Shown: piece after piece, positions 46,199 through 58,245 of the stretch | Layout: every line of letters begins with the position of its first letter | How positions within the stretch are numbered: position 1 is the first letter of the stretch | Source: Ganoderma boninense | Lineage: Eukaryota > Basidiomycota > Agaricomycetes > Polyporales > Polyporaceae | Assembly (NCBI GenBank): GCA_002900995.3 | Contig: CM035304.1 | Coordinates: forward strand, 5,906,134-5,970,133 | Direction: 5' to 3' | DNA length: 64,000 nt | The notes under the pieces: generated by a model | Seen by the model: the letters and a program-made list of their open reading frames with translations, nothing else | What the model was told of the DNA's origin: nothing | Database searches by the model: none | Translations under genes and position numbers: made by a program

Positions 46199-48602
46199 GT
46201 GCGCCAAGCATACCGCAACCGGGCATATGGACGCACCTTGTACGGAGGGTATCTACACCCGAAACCAAGCTTGTCTACCCTGCGTGACAAGGGAGCGGTG
46301 GCATTTGCACTACGAGCGCGACAGCAGTGAAAGGGGAAACTTACCAACTCGGGTTGTCGATGTAGGCACGTTTGTGGCTGAACTGCTCAAACATGTCAAA
46401 ACCGGTATAGTATCCATCTGCGAGGAGCGACAGTTCAGCACAGCGGCATTCGTAGATACTTGAAGACTCACATCCGCTCGGTCCAACGCCACCCATCGGA
46501 AGGCCGGGAACTGTGAAACACACTTTCAGCAGCGCCACACGGACTTGTGCGTGCAAGACGCACCTCCAACGATGAGCATCGTGTCGTTTGCCACGAAAGA
46601 ACCGCTCTTTGTGTTGTTGAGTACTATAAATCGTCGGAATTCAATCAACTCTGAAGCTGTCTACATCGAGGGATCAGACTCACTCTTGTTCTGGAACGCC
46701 TTGTTTTGCGAAAACACGTATACGACGAGTGGGTGGTCCCTGCGGTTGATGAACCGAAGTGCCTCGTCGGTGTCCTTCACGGGAATGACCAGAAGCAAAG
46801 GCCCGAAAATCTCCCCGTGCTGGGGTCAGAAGCTAAGGGATGGGGGAACTACCTTGACTCACTCGCTCATCAGGGAATCATCTCCAGACACATCCCTGAC
46901 AAGCGTAGGGGCCACATATTTCTTCTCCACTTCCACTACGCCTCCGAACACAATCTTGCCCTTCGTGTTGTCAAGTAGGTTCTTGATACGCTGGGCGTGC
47001 GACTCGCCGACGATGCGAGAGAAGGAGTCTGATTTCTCAGGGCCATCGGGATAAAACTCGCGATATCTAGGGAAACACCAGGTCAAGTTCCCGTCAATTC
47101 TATTCCCCTGGATAGAAGAATACTGCGCGACTTACACATCTTTCACCGCATCGACGAACGCATCCTGATGGTCCTCCGGCACCAGGACGTATTCCGGACA
47201 TACACAGACCTGGCCAGAGTTGAGGCAGCGGCCCCAGAGAATCCGCTTAGCGGCGAGCTTGAAGTCACTCCTGGGGTGTTTTTCCCTGCCCCATCCATCA
47301 GCCGCACTGCGGTCAGCTTCTATGTACATGGAACTGTGACTGCAGCATACCGCCAAGCTGGTCAACGCTGCGATCAGCAAAGGGTTTCAAAGGACGAAGG
47401 TATGGAAGCATGTACCTCAAGCGTCAACGGGGTTAAGTTCTTCCCCGCAGCGGCGGCGACAATTCGGGCAATGCGGCCATTGCCTGTGTACAAAACTGAA
47501 CACGATGTGTGAGGACCAAGGCAGCCAGAAGGTATAAGCCAACCCGGACGCACTATGGTCCCATTGAAGCTCGAGAACCTGCGATACGTGTGCGTCAGCG
47601 ACAAGAAAGAATCCGGGGCCACCAGCAAACGTGCGGTTCCCTGAAATGACCCTGAGCTTCCCTGACATTCTGGGTAAGAAACCCAGGTCGCCCGGTCACC
47701 CCAGGCCGTTCCTGATAGTCCCGGGCCTGTGGAGACTTCTAAGACCGCTTCAACAGGCACTCAGGGTGATGATCCAGGAGCGACCGGTAAAGTACACTCT
47801 TGCTGATGCCAGCCTGCGTGCTCGGCCTTGACCCACCTTGGTAGTCTCAGCGACGCCCCCGTTCACGACATGGTACAACTCCGGGTCGAGATACTTCGGG
47901 AACAGCCCTGCGAACAGCGCACTCGTCGCAGGGGTCTGCTCCGACGGCTTCAGCACCACGGCGTTGCCCGCCGCGATCGCGCCAATCTGAAAAGCGAGGC
48001 TTCTCCGTGAGAAAGGGATGCCCCCCCCTGCTCTCTGCTTTCGCCCGACGCACGATGGCCTGGCACGTACGAGAGGAGACATGGTCATGACGACAGGGCC
48101 GTTGAACGGCGCGATGATGAGGGCGACGCCCTTGGCTTCGTGGCGGTACTTGGGGCCCATGGCCCAGAACCTGAAGTCGAACTCGGCCTTCTTGGGTGCG
48201 GCCCACTTCGCTAGGGAGCTGTACGCCTTCGCCACGTCGATGTAGACGGGGGAGAAGTCTAAGCTGGCACAGACCACGAAAAATTACCAACGAGAAGCTG
48301 GAGCGCAGGAAAGACGGTACCTACAAGTCCGTCTCGAGGTGCGGTCGCCCGAGGTCGAGTCGGAGAGCTTCCCGGAGGCGGTCCTCGTTGTCCTTGAGCA
48401 GGTATCCGACCTGGGCTATCTGCTCCTTCCGTAATGCTATAGACTTGGTCTTTCCAGACTCGAACGCCTCCAGCGCTCTCCCGTGAATCTGGAGAACCAG
48501 TAAGCTCCAACGTTCCGGGAATGCGCCACGACACGACCACAGCCTGAGCTATATCATCACCTTTGGGATGTCTTCGATCGACGTATAAGCAAGCGTGGCC
48601 AT
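46199..48602 (-). pseudogene. Aldehyde dehydrogenase (class 3-like), frameshifted
   Basis: ALDH enzymes oxidise aldehydes with NAD(P). Most exons are present in order from ATG 48602: MATLAYTSIEDIPK; HGRALEAFESGKTKSIALRK; the AKWAAPKK region; GVALIIAPFNGPVVMTMSPL; GNAVVLKPSEQTPATSALF; VLELQWDH; YTGNGRIARIVAAAAGKNLTPLTLE with the catalytic Glu; then LAAKRILWGRCLNSGQVC with the catalytic Cys; [94 protein letters not shown]. The block that should read ELGGKSPVFID between the Glu and Cys exons is missing about 13 bases near 47275-47350, which breaks the frame whichever nearby AG is used. The true C-terminal end was not located. Decay seems recent since nearly everything else is intact. Confidence 0.8.
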
Positions 48603-49740
48603 GGTGGTATATATTGTGGAACTAGAGGTGTTAATGACCTGGTCTGCCCCTTTCCTGACTGCTGGGGCGAGCGAGGGCTCCAGTGATGCCGAGTGGATGT
48701 CAAGGTTCCTCTGAAACCGGTATCGGAGGGAAAGTGGCCTAACCCGTCGGATTGGAGCGGAGCACCAGGGTTCATGTCGGAAGTTTGAATTATGTAATCG
48801 GTGCCTCAGGAGCATACAAACTCCGCCTTGAATTATGAGCTCCGCGAGTCTTCGACTAGAATCGTCCTAGAAATCATGAACTTGCAATTGAACATCCTTA
48901 CCTCTACGAATGCTCGAGGGCGCGGTATGTAAGCGAAGTACGGTGACCTCTCTGTTACCAATCCTCGTATTCTGCCGGTCAGAGGTACTAGTACTAATAC
49001 TTAGTCCATAGCGTCCACCCCAGCAATCACCTTGTTCATCGAGTCTCTGTCCCGATGTAGATGGGACTACGCTGGTAAGGACAACTTATCAAACACTCGT
49101 GTGAATATAACCCCTGCGTAGCCAGACAGCGCTCAAACAATCACCCGTCACTGCAGTTCGAGTCCAGGCTGTAAAGAATTGAATTCCTCGGCACATCCTG
49201 TCTTTCTGCCGGCTGAAGAGGTCGACTTGAGGTCGACATCGTCTCTGTGGCAGGGGACGAAAAAAACTCCTGAGGATGTGGGTACCTATGGTGGTAATTC
49301 ATCCCGACAGAAGTCGTAATAAGAACAACCGATACCAGACCTTCACCATTCGTAACGAACAGCGCTTGGTACCGCTCGCTGGGCGCGTCACAAAACGAAT
49401 TCCCCTGAAAGCCGCCGCGTGAAAGCCGTTAAACGGGTGCTTAGCTTGCTTGTTGGGGTCTGTTAGTACCGACCCGGGACAGTACACGCCTGTCTTGAGC
49501 TTGACAAAGTAATAAACCAATCCTCCATGTCCTCCGGAAACATGGATGCTCTTTCGCGCGTTCTCGCCCGAAAGGACGGCGGCTTCCGGCATGGCCCTCA
49601 TTATAGGGCCAGCGAAGCATCGACACAGTCACTAGGACAGGGATATAACTACAGTAATCCAAAAGTAAGTACGCACAAGAGCAATAGTCCATATGAAGCG
49701 GCCCCAATCGTCCACGGGAACAACGAAGCTATCGTACCAG
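48603..49740. other. Intergenic, nothing recognised
   Basis: About 1.1 kb between the ALDH start and the BTB2 stop. A minus-strand open frame near 49300-49600 shows no recognisable domain. Confidence 0.45.
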
Positions 49741-50827
49741 TTATTTAGTAATGTGACATAGTCTGTCCCACAGCTTCTGTCGCAGGTTAGCTATCTTGTC
49801 AGGCAACGAAGAGCGGCACTCATCGCAGAGCTCGTCCCGGTAGCTCCCACGAGGCGTCTCGTACTCCAAGCACTTGGACAAGAAGTCGAGCGGGTCCTTC
49901 CTGAGCATCCCCGTCCTCGAGTCCCACACGGAGCCGATCATCTCCTTCAGGAACGAGTAGCAGGGCGAGTTGCGCAGCGCCTCCGGCTCGTCCTCGTACG
50001 TGATCGACGGGTAGCAGCCCAAGCTCAGCAGCTGGAAGGGCGTCGGGCGGTAGCCGGTGACGGTCTCGGAGCCCTTCATGCAGCGGAGGAGGGTGTCGCG
50101 GTCGAGGAGGGTCCAGCGCGCGACGAGCGCGATCTTCTTCCAGTCGCTGTCCCACTCGAAGTGCGGCGAGATCGAGAGCAGCTGGTAGTACGCGGCGGGG
50201 AGGATCTCGCGGCAGCCGAACTCCTGCGCGAACACGATCGCGGACGCGGGCTCGGGGATGCAGTCGCAGAGGTGCGCGAGCTCGGGGCCCTTCTTGCCGC
50301 GGTTCGTGATCGCGAGGCGCTCCTTGACGGCCTTGACCTCGATCTGGAAGACGTCCCACTCCTGCAGCGAGGTCGGCCAGTCGCCGGCGACGACCTTGAT
50401 GAGGTGCTCGCGCAGCGTCTCGATGCAGTACTTGTCGGCCAGACGGATGACGCCGCGGACGACCAGCGGGGTGCTCGGGTCGAAGCGTTTGAAGGACATC
50501 TGACTGACCATGGCCCCTCCATCATGCAGCATAAGCAAAAAGAGAGAAGAGGGCTCACGTTGGGTTGTAGAGGTAGTTGAGGAGCAGCGTCACGTCCTCA
50601 GCCTTGTCTCCTTGGAGCTCGACCATAGGTACTCCATCATACGACTCTCCAGGCTCAGCTTCGGCATCCAAAAACATGTTGGCGAAGGTGGGGGAATGGT
50701 GCTTCAGCAGGAACTTATGGACGCGGAATAGCTGGGACTCCGGAGTGCCGTCGGTGGACGCAGAGAGCACGACGTCGCCATCGGAGAAGTAGAGCGTAGG
50801 ATGTCGTTCAGGACAAGGATCTGTCAT
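49741..50827 (-). CDS. BTB/POZ domain protein, copy BTB2
   Basis: Exons 50827-50559 and 50503-49741 total 1032 bases, 343 residues with no break. The BTB domain spans roughly residues 10-120 (TLYFSDGDVVLSA, LFRVHKFLLKHHSPTFANMF, YDGVPMVELQGDKAEDVTLLLNYLYNP, then SFKRFDPSTPLVVRGVIRLADKY). The C-terminal half has IPEPASAIVFAQEFGCREILPAAYYQL and a cysteine pair in DELCDECRSSLPDKI that could bind zinc. Such proteins are a large expanded family in basidiomycetes, thought to act as protein-interaction or ubiquitin-ligase adaptors; the target is unknown. It is the reference copy for reading the broken BTB1. It lies upstream of and divergent from oxygenase D. Confidence 0.85.
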
Positions 50828-51705
50828 AGAGTTCCGTATGGGCCTGTGAGAGAATGCAGAGAAGAGTCCAAGCACAGACGGGTGACCGAGGTAGAAGGAG
50901 AACGGGGCAGTGCCTGCCAGAAGCGCTCGTTGCGTCCGACGGGCGCTTGGGTTACTTTTTACGGGTCACACGTGGCGAACCTCGCCCAGCCTGACAACTT
51001 CCACTCGACTTCCACTCTACTTGCTTGAGCATGTCTGACTCTGAAACTTCTCATTAATGTCTCATCGAACAAGCATAATTATAGCCTGCTGCCTCCCTGG
51101 TCATCTACCTTGGTTCAGAGTGTCGTTCACTGTCCACCTGGTCACGGTCGCAGCTGTCGATGGTCTCTCGCGAGTCGAGCACACCGCGCCAAAGCTTCCG
51201 CGGGCTCTACAAAGGAGAATAGCCGGGTCCTGAGGAAGTCTCACACGGAGCTGCTGATCCTTGAAATTTAGCGGAGGGGTTTTTTCCATTCAGCACCGTT
51301 GCAAGGTGAGCGTTATCTGCCGCTCTAACCGCGATGGGCTACTGTCCCACACGAACCTGAAGTCAAGGTTGGACAAACATAGTCGCTCCCTCTCGTCCGT
51401 GATATCTCTGTATCTCGTACTCTGCATGTATGCTTGCTTCGCAGCTGTCCTCCAAGCCTGGATCTCAAATAAGACATGCAACATAGCTCCGGTACGCATA
51501 TATGCAGTCGATTCTTCACCCATTGCCTCAAATATGGCCCCTCCAATGACATTTCGTTTCATCCAATAGTAGATGTTACTGCTTTCCATCACCTGAGCCC
51601 TCTTAACCCCATATCGCTGTCCATCGACCACAGAGCACATCGGTCTGCCGCGACAGAGAGCGTTCCCCAGGGGCGAGTTTTCTGACATTTAACTCCGTGT
51701 TGCAG
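50828..51705. other. Spacer before oxygenase D
   Basis: About 900 bases with no recognisable gene. An open frame on the minus strand at 51290-51690 has no known domain. Confidence 0.45.
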
Positions 51706-52240
51706 GTTCTGTGATGGTCACGATCCCAATATTCACCCTGTTACGGCTCTGCAGATCCTCTCTCCCGACGGAAAGTGGTGCTGGGTCAAGCATATAGACA
51801 ACGACCTTGTACCTCCGTTATGGGCCCCTTCCCCCCTTATCGCGTCCTGGTCCCGACCGCTTCGCACGCAGGTCGTAAAGGCGGGACACGCAATCGAGAT
51901 TCTTTCTTTCCAGGGCCCTTCTTCAAGGGCACGATCCAACGCGTCGTTCAGCCCCCCCCCCCAGATGGCGCGGGCCTGCGCAGGCACACGCACCTCGGCA
52001 CTTATTACTTCCCGCTCGCCGATTACAAGGTCAAGCTCGTGCAGTTCGCAGAGATCCCTGCTTTGCAGCGTATGGGCGTCGTGCACAAGTTCCACGATAC
52101 CGTGGCGCCAACGTGGCGCTGTAGACGTCTGGGCTCAACGAGGTGGCGAAAAGGGACAACGGGAGCAAGGTGCAGATCATCAACAGGATTGTCACGAAGC
52201 ACTGCAACTGGTCGCACCACAGCCCTGTGGTGCTCTGCTG
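51706..52240 (+). pseudogene. 2OG-Fe(II) oxygenase, fragment D
   Basis: Only the C-terminal part survives: VTALQILSPDGKWCWVKHIDNDL, then after a gap FFKGTIQRVVQPPPPDG, and HLGTYYFPLADYKVKLVQFAEIPALQRMGVVHKF. The HxD block is absent or unreadable, and the distal iron-binding His is Gln (TIQRV where intact copies have TIHRV). The frame is interrupted between the two blocks. It is the first member of the right-hand array, directly upstream of intact copy E. Confidence 0.82.
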
Positions 52241-52708
52241 TCCTTCCATGGAGTCTATTTTAGCACACGGGAAAGAGGCGGGACCGTCTCTATCCTACGC
52301 ATAGGTGTCTTGGGCTCCGTCTGGAAACGCACTCAGAAATCCGTGACTCTTATCGCCTTCAGTTTCCACACCTATCGCAGACGCAATTACGTGTGTCCCA
52401 GCTTCCCTGCCTGCGGCATTTCTTGTACGTACGGCCCTCCGGGCGAGGACACAACCGGGATAGCACACCTCCTGCCCCGGTTATCGTTCGAAGATCTTCG
52501 CAGCTTCGCCTTCACGAATAGCGCTATATTGGTGTCTACTGACCGCGTTTCTCCCTCGTACCGTCTTCTAGGCTGGCTTCGACTCGTCGGGTGAGGTATT
52601 TTTTTTCCATGCACCCCCGGGAGCAATGTCTATAACTGTCTAATTACAGGTCGCCATGCCTGAGCACTCTACCCCGCCCCCTGACAATTTACAATCACCA
52701 CCCAAAGT

Positions 52709-54349
52709 ATGCCTGGCACGACAGTACCATATGTCCCACACTACGAACCTGCGCCAGTCACCCAAGAGACTAGTGAGCTCCTTTGACTTTTTACTGGACG
52801 GTCGCCTGTGGGCTTCGCTAATCTGGGTGCCCACGCAGTCGACTGGGCAGACTTTCCCATAGTAGATATCTCGAAGGCGAGCACCACGCAGGGCCGCGTC
52901 GAGCTCGCCCCTGTCGTGCGCGATGCGATGCGCACGTACGGATTCATGTACATCATCAACCACGGCCTCACACAAGCGCAGGCAGGTGTCCTTCATCCCT
53001 CCTTTTCGGTCGATCGGTGGTGTTGACATTGTCATTTGTCCATTGGCAGAACGACAGGATGGTCGACATCGCCGACATTCCCTTCACGCAGGTCTCGGGG
53101 GAGGAGAAGCAGCATTTCGCGTCGAAGATCAAGGAGACGGGATCCTACAGGGGTTTCAAGCCGCGCGAGTTCTGGGTGAGATCTCTGCCATCGCCCATTT
53201 CCCTTCCCCCCAATCCCCCTCTGCGATAACTGGGCACAGGTCTGATGCTGACGGGAATTCGGACACTTTTTTTTTGCGGAAGACCATCGACAATGGTGTG
53301 CGCGACCAGATTGAGCACTACAACATTCACCACTCGGTATTCAACCAGCTGCACCCGAAAACGCTGCAGCCCTTCCTGTCAGAGATACGCTCGTTCACGG
53401 AGCACAATCACTACAACGTCCTGCATCCTATCCTACGGTCAGTTCCCGTTTTCACGAATATAAATGTATCGGACGTCCTCGTTGATGCGGAATATGGAAC
53501 CTGGCATCCGGAACCAGTCTTCTCGCTCTCGGCCTGGAATTGCCGGAGGACGCATTCATAGATATGTTCAATTTCGACGCCGCGGGCGAAACTTATGGTT
53601 CGTGATCGCGCCACTCCCTCGAGCGATGCTAACGCGGATTTTCTTTCAGCGCTTTTCATGAAATAGTTCGTGGATGACCCTCCCAGGCTCTAACCTACCC
53701 TCATGTCCGTCAGCTTTCCTCGGTCGGAGGAAGATGAGGTCAAAACCAGGAACGTCTGGATGAAGGGCCACGCCGGTATGCACTCATTGCACAACGTATC
53801 GTAGATAGAACTATGTGCTGACGCGCTTCCGTACCGCACTAGATATCGGAGCCGTCTCCATCCTCTGGAGCCAGCCGGTCACAGCACTGCAGATCCTGTC
53901 CCCCGACGGGAATTGGCGCTATGTGAAGCACGTCCCCAATGGCCTGGTGCGCTCCGTCTTCCCCCCATCCGTAGTTCAATTCCTGCTCACTTTCAGGCGG
54001 GCGGCAGGTCGTGAACATCGGCGACACGATGGAGATGCTCTCCGGGGGGTTCTACAAGGCGACCATCCACCGCGTCGTCCAGCCGCCCGCGGACCAGCGC
54101 GGCTACCCGCGCCTCGGGCTCTTCTACTTCGGCTACCCGAACGACAGCGTGAAGCTCGTCCCGATGAAGGACAGCCCCGTCCTGCGGCGTGTCGGGATCG
54201 CGCGCAAGTGCGCGGACGAGGACGCGCCGACGATGGAGGAGATGCGGAAGGCTAGGACGCGGTCGTATGGCCGCGTGGCGCTCAAGAAGACCGCGGACGG
54301 GCACGAGGAGGAGGTGTCGGGGGGCGTCGTCGTGAAGCATTACAACTAG
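52709..54349 (+). CDS. 2OG-Fe(II) oxygenase, copy E
   Basis: Exons: 52709-52772, 52839-52981, 53050-53175, 53283-53437, 53518-53597, 53650-53665 (16 bases), 53714-53775, 53843-53946, 54008-54349; 1092 bases, 363 residues. DIOX_N block: DWADFPIVDISKAS to RTYGFMYIINHG. Iron ligands by count: His214 and Asp216 in WMKGHADIGAVSILW and His271 in FYKATIHRVVQPPADQRG. It ends VVVKHYN. Two oddities: intron 2 must begin GC (GCAGGT at 52982) to keep the frame, where paralogues F and G have GT; and the intron that splits EHYN/xH in copies C and F is missing, giving one 155-base exon. Otherwise intact, probably active; substrate unknown. It is followed by copy F in the same direction. Confidence 0.9.
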
Positions 54350-54816
54350 GGAGAATGGTCAGGCTTGCCGAGCAGGCGCGGTGGCGCGTTGAGCAGCTGT
54401 ACCAGAATCTGCGCTTTTCTTGCTATCAGCGGCTCGATACGCTCCCCTGGAATGGTTCGTGCTATACATGGTGTGCGACCTGACGAGGTTTTCATTCAAG
54501 GGGGCCTTCGATTCAGGCGAAGTGAGCATCGCGCGACTCGTAGAAGGTGAGCGGTGTCCCAGCGCGCCGTCATATGCTCAGGACTGGTCGTAGCTTGCAG
54601 CTGTATTCCCATTCCTTTCTTCGGCATGACGTCCGAGAGTCTGCGATTGGGTGGCATATTAGATCCTTCCCATCTCAGGAGGGAAGTGACTGCCGAGCGA
54701 AGCTAGCTCTATCTTGAACTTCGTTTCGTTTCATGGACCCCGGGGCTAAGCGCGATTGCTATTTCATCTTCGCTCTGCCCTCACGGTTCCTCTAGGCACT
54801 GACCCCATCTCCAGCC
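54350..54816. other. Spacer between oxygenases E and F
   Basis: Less than 500 bases; holds the promoter of F. No coding pattern seen. Confidence 0.5.
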
Positions 54817-56417
54817 ATGCCTGCCACGACTATCCCCACTGCCCCCCACTACGAGCCTGCGCCGGCCACGCAGGAGGACTGTGGGTGCATATTTCTCGAC
54901 CATGGTCTGCTACTGACATGCCTCACGTAGTGGACTATGCCGACTTCCCTATCATCGATATCTCCAAGGCCAAGACTCCGGAAGGGCGCAAAGAGCTCGC
55001 TCCCGTTGTCCGTGACGCCATGCGCACGTACGGGTTCCTGTACATCGTGAATCATGGTTTGACGGACGCGCAGGTAAGACGTGGCACGAAGATATCGTAC
55101 ATTCCCCACTGACTGTACGTAGAACGAGCGCATGATGGACATAGCCGACGTCCCGTTCACCCAAGTCTCTGAAGAAGAGAAGAGCAGCCTTGCTGGCAAG
55201 ATCAAGGCTCGTACCGGGGCTACAAGCCGCGTCAATTTTGGGTACATTCATTGCAAACCCTGACTTCGCCGCATAGGACTTCATGCTTATGACGGATGTG
55301 TCTTCTGGTAGACGATCGACAATGGTGTCCGCGACCAGATCGAACACTACAACAGTGAGGTCTCAATCCTACGCAATACCTTTGGCTGACCTCGTATTTT
55401 TATATTTTCAGTGCATCGTCTCATCTTCCAGCAGCAACACCCCAAGGCTCTGCAGCCCTTCATACCGGAGTTGCGGACATTCACCGAGCACAACTACTAC
55501 AATGTCCTCCATCCTGTTCTCAGGTGAGTTGTATGCGTAGCAGAGAAGAGGCCTCCTCGCTGAAGGCTGAGCAGGTTGCTGGCTTTGGGCCTGGAGCTGC
55601 CTGAGGAAGCCTTCGTTAACCTGCACAACTTCGACGCCGAAGGAGAAACTTATCGTAAGCCCGAACATTCGTTCTCCTCCGGCGGTCTGGTGACAGCTAC
55701 GCTGCAGTTCGTTTCATGAAGTAGTATGTCCTTATAGTTGTCGTACCTTCCTCTTTGCGAAGTATTCTTGTTCACGTCATCACGACAGCTATCCTAGAAC
55801 CGAGGACGACGAGGTCAAGACCAAGAATGTGTGGTTGAAAGGGCACACGGGTGAATGCCTCGACAACTGTGCATCGATGTGGCGATAAAGCTGACCCCTC
55901 CTTGCCTAGACATCGGCACCATAACTATCCTCTGGAGCCAGCCGGTCGCGGCGCTGCAAATCATGTCCCCTGACGGGAAATGGCGTTACGTCAAGCACAT
56001 CCCCAACGGCCTCGTGCGTCCGTCCCATATATACGCTTAAATACTCATTTACAACTGATCGCTCGCCCTCCTCAGGTCGTCAACGCAGGCGACTCGATGG
56101 AGATGCTCTCGGGGGGCTACTACAAGGCGACCATCCACCGCGTCATCCAGCCGCCCGCTGACCAGCGCGGCTACCCGCGCCTCGGGGTGTTCTTCTTCGG
56201 GTCTGCAGACGAGGCCGTGCGTCTCGTCCCGCTCGGGGAGAGCCCCGTCCTCCAGCGCGTCGGGATCACGAGGAAGTGCGCCGACGAAGACGCGCCGACG
56301 ATGGGCGAGTGGCGCGCCGCGCGGACGAAGGCGTATGGGTTGTCGGAGCTGAAGCGCAAGGACGAGGTGGTGGAGGAACAGGTCGTCAACGGGCTGGTGG
56401 TCAAGCATTACAGCTAG
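54817..56417 (+). pseudogene. 2OG-Fe(II) oxygenase, copy F, frameshifted by a 7-base deletion
   Basis: All ten exons align with the paralogues: 54817-54880, 54931-55073, 55123-55241, 55312-55354, 55412-55523, 55575-55654, 55708-55723 (16 bases), 55789-55850, 55910-56013, 56076-56417. Every length equals that of the family except exon 3, which is 119 bases instead of 126. The loss lies near 55205-55211, after GKIKA and before YRGYKPRQFW, and shifts the frame. All iron ligands (HTD in WLKGHTDIGTITILW, His in YYKATIHRVIQPP) are otherwise present and the ending is VVKHYS. This is either a very young pseudogene or a sequence error; nothing else is damaged. Confidence 0.82.
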
Positions 56418-56904
56418 AGGTGAGGGTGCAGATACAAGAATGTGGTGCTGTGGTAGTCGCCTCAGGGAGTGGATGTTGATGTGCACACTGGCAGACAAGA
56501 GGGAGGAACTGTTATCTGTATCTGTGATTCTGTTGATAAAGTAGCGTTTAAAGTTAAGGAGATGGGAGGTATATGCCGCAGGCCAAGTGCCAGGCTCAAA
56601 GGTGGTGGCGAGAGATGTAACGTAGTCAGAGAGAGAACAATGCGGAAGGTGGGGGCATGTTCGTTTCCTTCGTTGCTTTGTTGGGCGAGGTCAGCATCTT
56701 ACTGCAACGGAAGGGCGACCAATTACATAGGGATAGACATACCGTCCTGCAGAAATCGCATCTGCCGGACCTCCGGCAACCACCAGGGGCAAGGGGTATC
56801 TACCAGTATCTCTTACAACGTGCGCAAAAAAACAAGGGTTGTCAGCGAATGAGGATGTCTCTCCATCAGCGTAAGGCTAGACGCTTACAGGAAGACACGA
56901 GGAC
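56418..56904. other. Spacer between convergent F and BTB3
   Basis: About 490 bases, no recognisable gene. Confidence 0.5.
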
Positions 56905-58024
56905 TCATTCAAGTTTGAATGCGGTCGACAACCGGTCCCAGATCCTCTTGCGCTCCTCATGCAGCTCCTCCACGAGGATCGTCCTACAATTCTTGCAGAG
57001 ACCATGAGGAAAATGCTTCCTCGACAGTTGAGGGATATTGTCGTACTCGGCGCACTTCGCGAGCAAGCGCAGCGGGTCCGGATGAGTCGGCGAGGGTGGT
57101 TGAGCCCAGACGACCTGGAAGAGGCGCGCAATGAATGAATAGCAAGGATGCACGATCTCCTCGTCTTCCTCTGTCTGCCAGAAGCTCGCACAGTCGTAGC
57201 ACATAAAATCGGGTGTTTCAGGGCGATACTCGTGGAGAAATTGGCATCCGTGAATATATTGGAGGAGGTTTCCTTTACTGAGGACGGACCACCTCGCTGT
57301 CAGTGACTGAGAGGCGTCTTCACCCCCCGGAGTGTCGACGGGAGTGAGAGAGAGTCTGTAAAAGGCCGCAGGGAGAATTTGGCGGCATCCGAACTCCTGG
57401 GCGAACAGGATGGCGGACGCGGGTTCTGGAACCACGTCGGCAAGCACGCGGGTCCTGCCGTCGGGAGTGAGGCCATAGGCCGGCGGGTCCAGATTCCGTA
57501 AGGCATCGATCTCCGCTTGCTGGACGTCGAATTCGTTGAGGGTTGTCGGCCAGTCATCGCAGACCTGTTGCACGAGACAGCGATGCAAGGGCTCGATCAA
57601 ATACTTGTCCGCCAATCTGATGACGCCGCTGACCGCGAGAGGGGTGTCGGGATCGCGTCGCCTGAACACCAACGAACTACACAACATGAGCATCACGGTA
57701 ATGGATGAACTACTTAATATGACATCCTTACGAGGGATCGTAGAGGTAGCCGAGGAGCAGCGCGAAGTCTTTTGCGCGGTCTCCGTGCATCTCGGCGAGT
57801 GACACCCCGTCGTAGACTTCGGTAGGTGCGGCGTCGGCGTCGGCGAAAAAGTTGGAGAACGTTGCGGAATGGTGCTTCAGAAGGAACTTGTGGACGCGGA
57901 AGACGATATACTTCGTCATGTCGCCTTCAGACCCATGGATATTGTCATCTTTCACGGCGAGAACGATGTCGCCATCTGGGAAGTACAAGTTAGAATGTCG
58001 TTGAAGGAGAGCTTTGGAGTCCAT
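56905..58024 (-). CDS. BTB/POZ domain protein, copy BTB3
   Basis: Exons 58024-57732 and 57676-56905 total 1065 bases, 354 residues, unbroken. BTB domain: NLYFPDGDIVLAVKDD, FRVHKFLLKHHSATFSNFF, YDGVSLAEMHGDRAKDFALLLGYLYDP, FRRRDPDTPLAVSGVIRLADKY. The C-terminal half has VPEPASAILFAQEFGCRQILPAAFYRL and two cysteine pairs (FMCYDCASF and GLCKNCRTIL) that could bind zinc; the protein ends STAFKLE. It is closest to BTB4 and BTB5, with which it forms a minus-strand tandem group. A short retroposed-looking insertion (58246-58398) lies upstream. Role as an interaction or ubiquitin-ligase adaptor is inferred from the domain only. Confidence 0.85.
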
Positions 58025-58245
58025 CTGTCGGGAGAATGTGTCAATTCTTCAGTTCGTATACACGCATACATGCTGGATGAACCTGCGATCAACGTCGAAA
58101 AAATGGTCTCGACTTGAACTTGCTCAGGTTCAGTTCAACAAATTTGATCCGAGTGGCGACGCAAGCGCTTAACTCACGGGACCCCGAAAACCGTGCATGG
58201 CCGTCGACGCTACTTGAAGCTATGAGAAGAGACCGCACTGTTGAG

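Noticed and set aside
49299..49601. Minus-strand open frame of 100 codons
   Set aside because: No family recognised, no introns or promoter, and composition unlike neighbouring genes.
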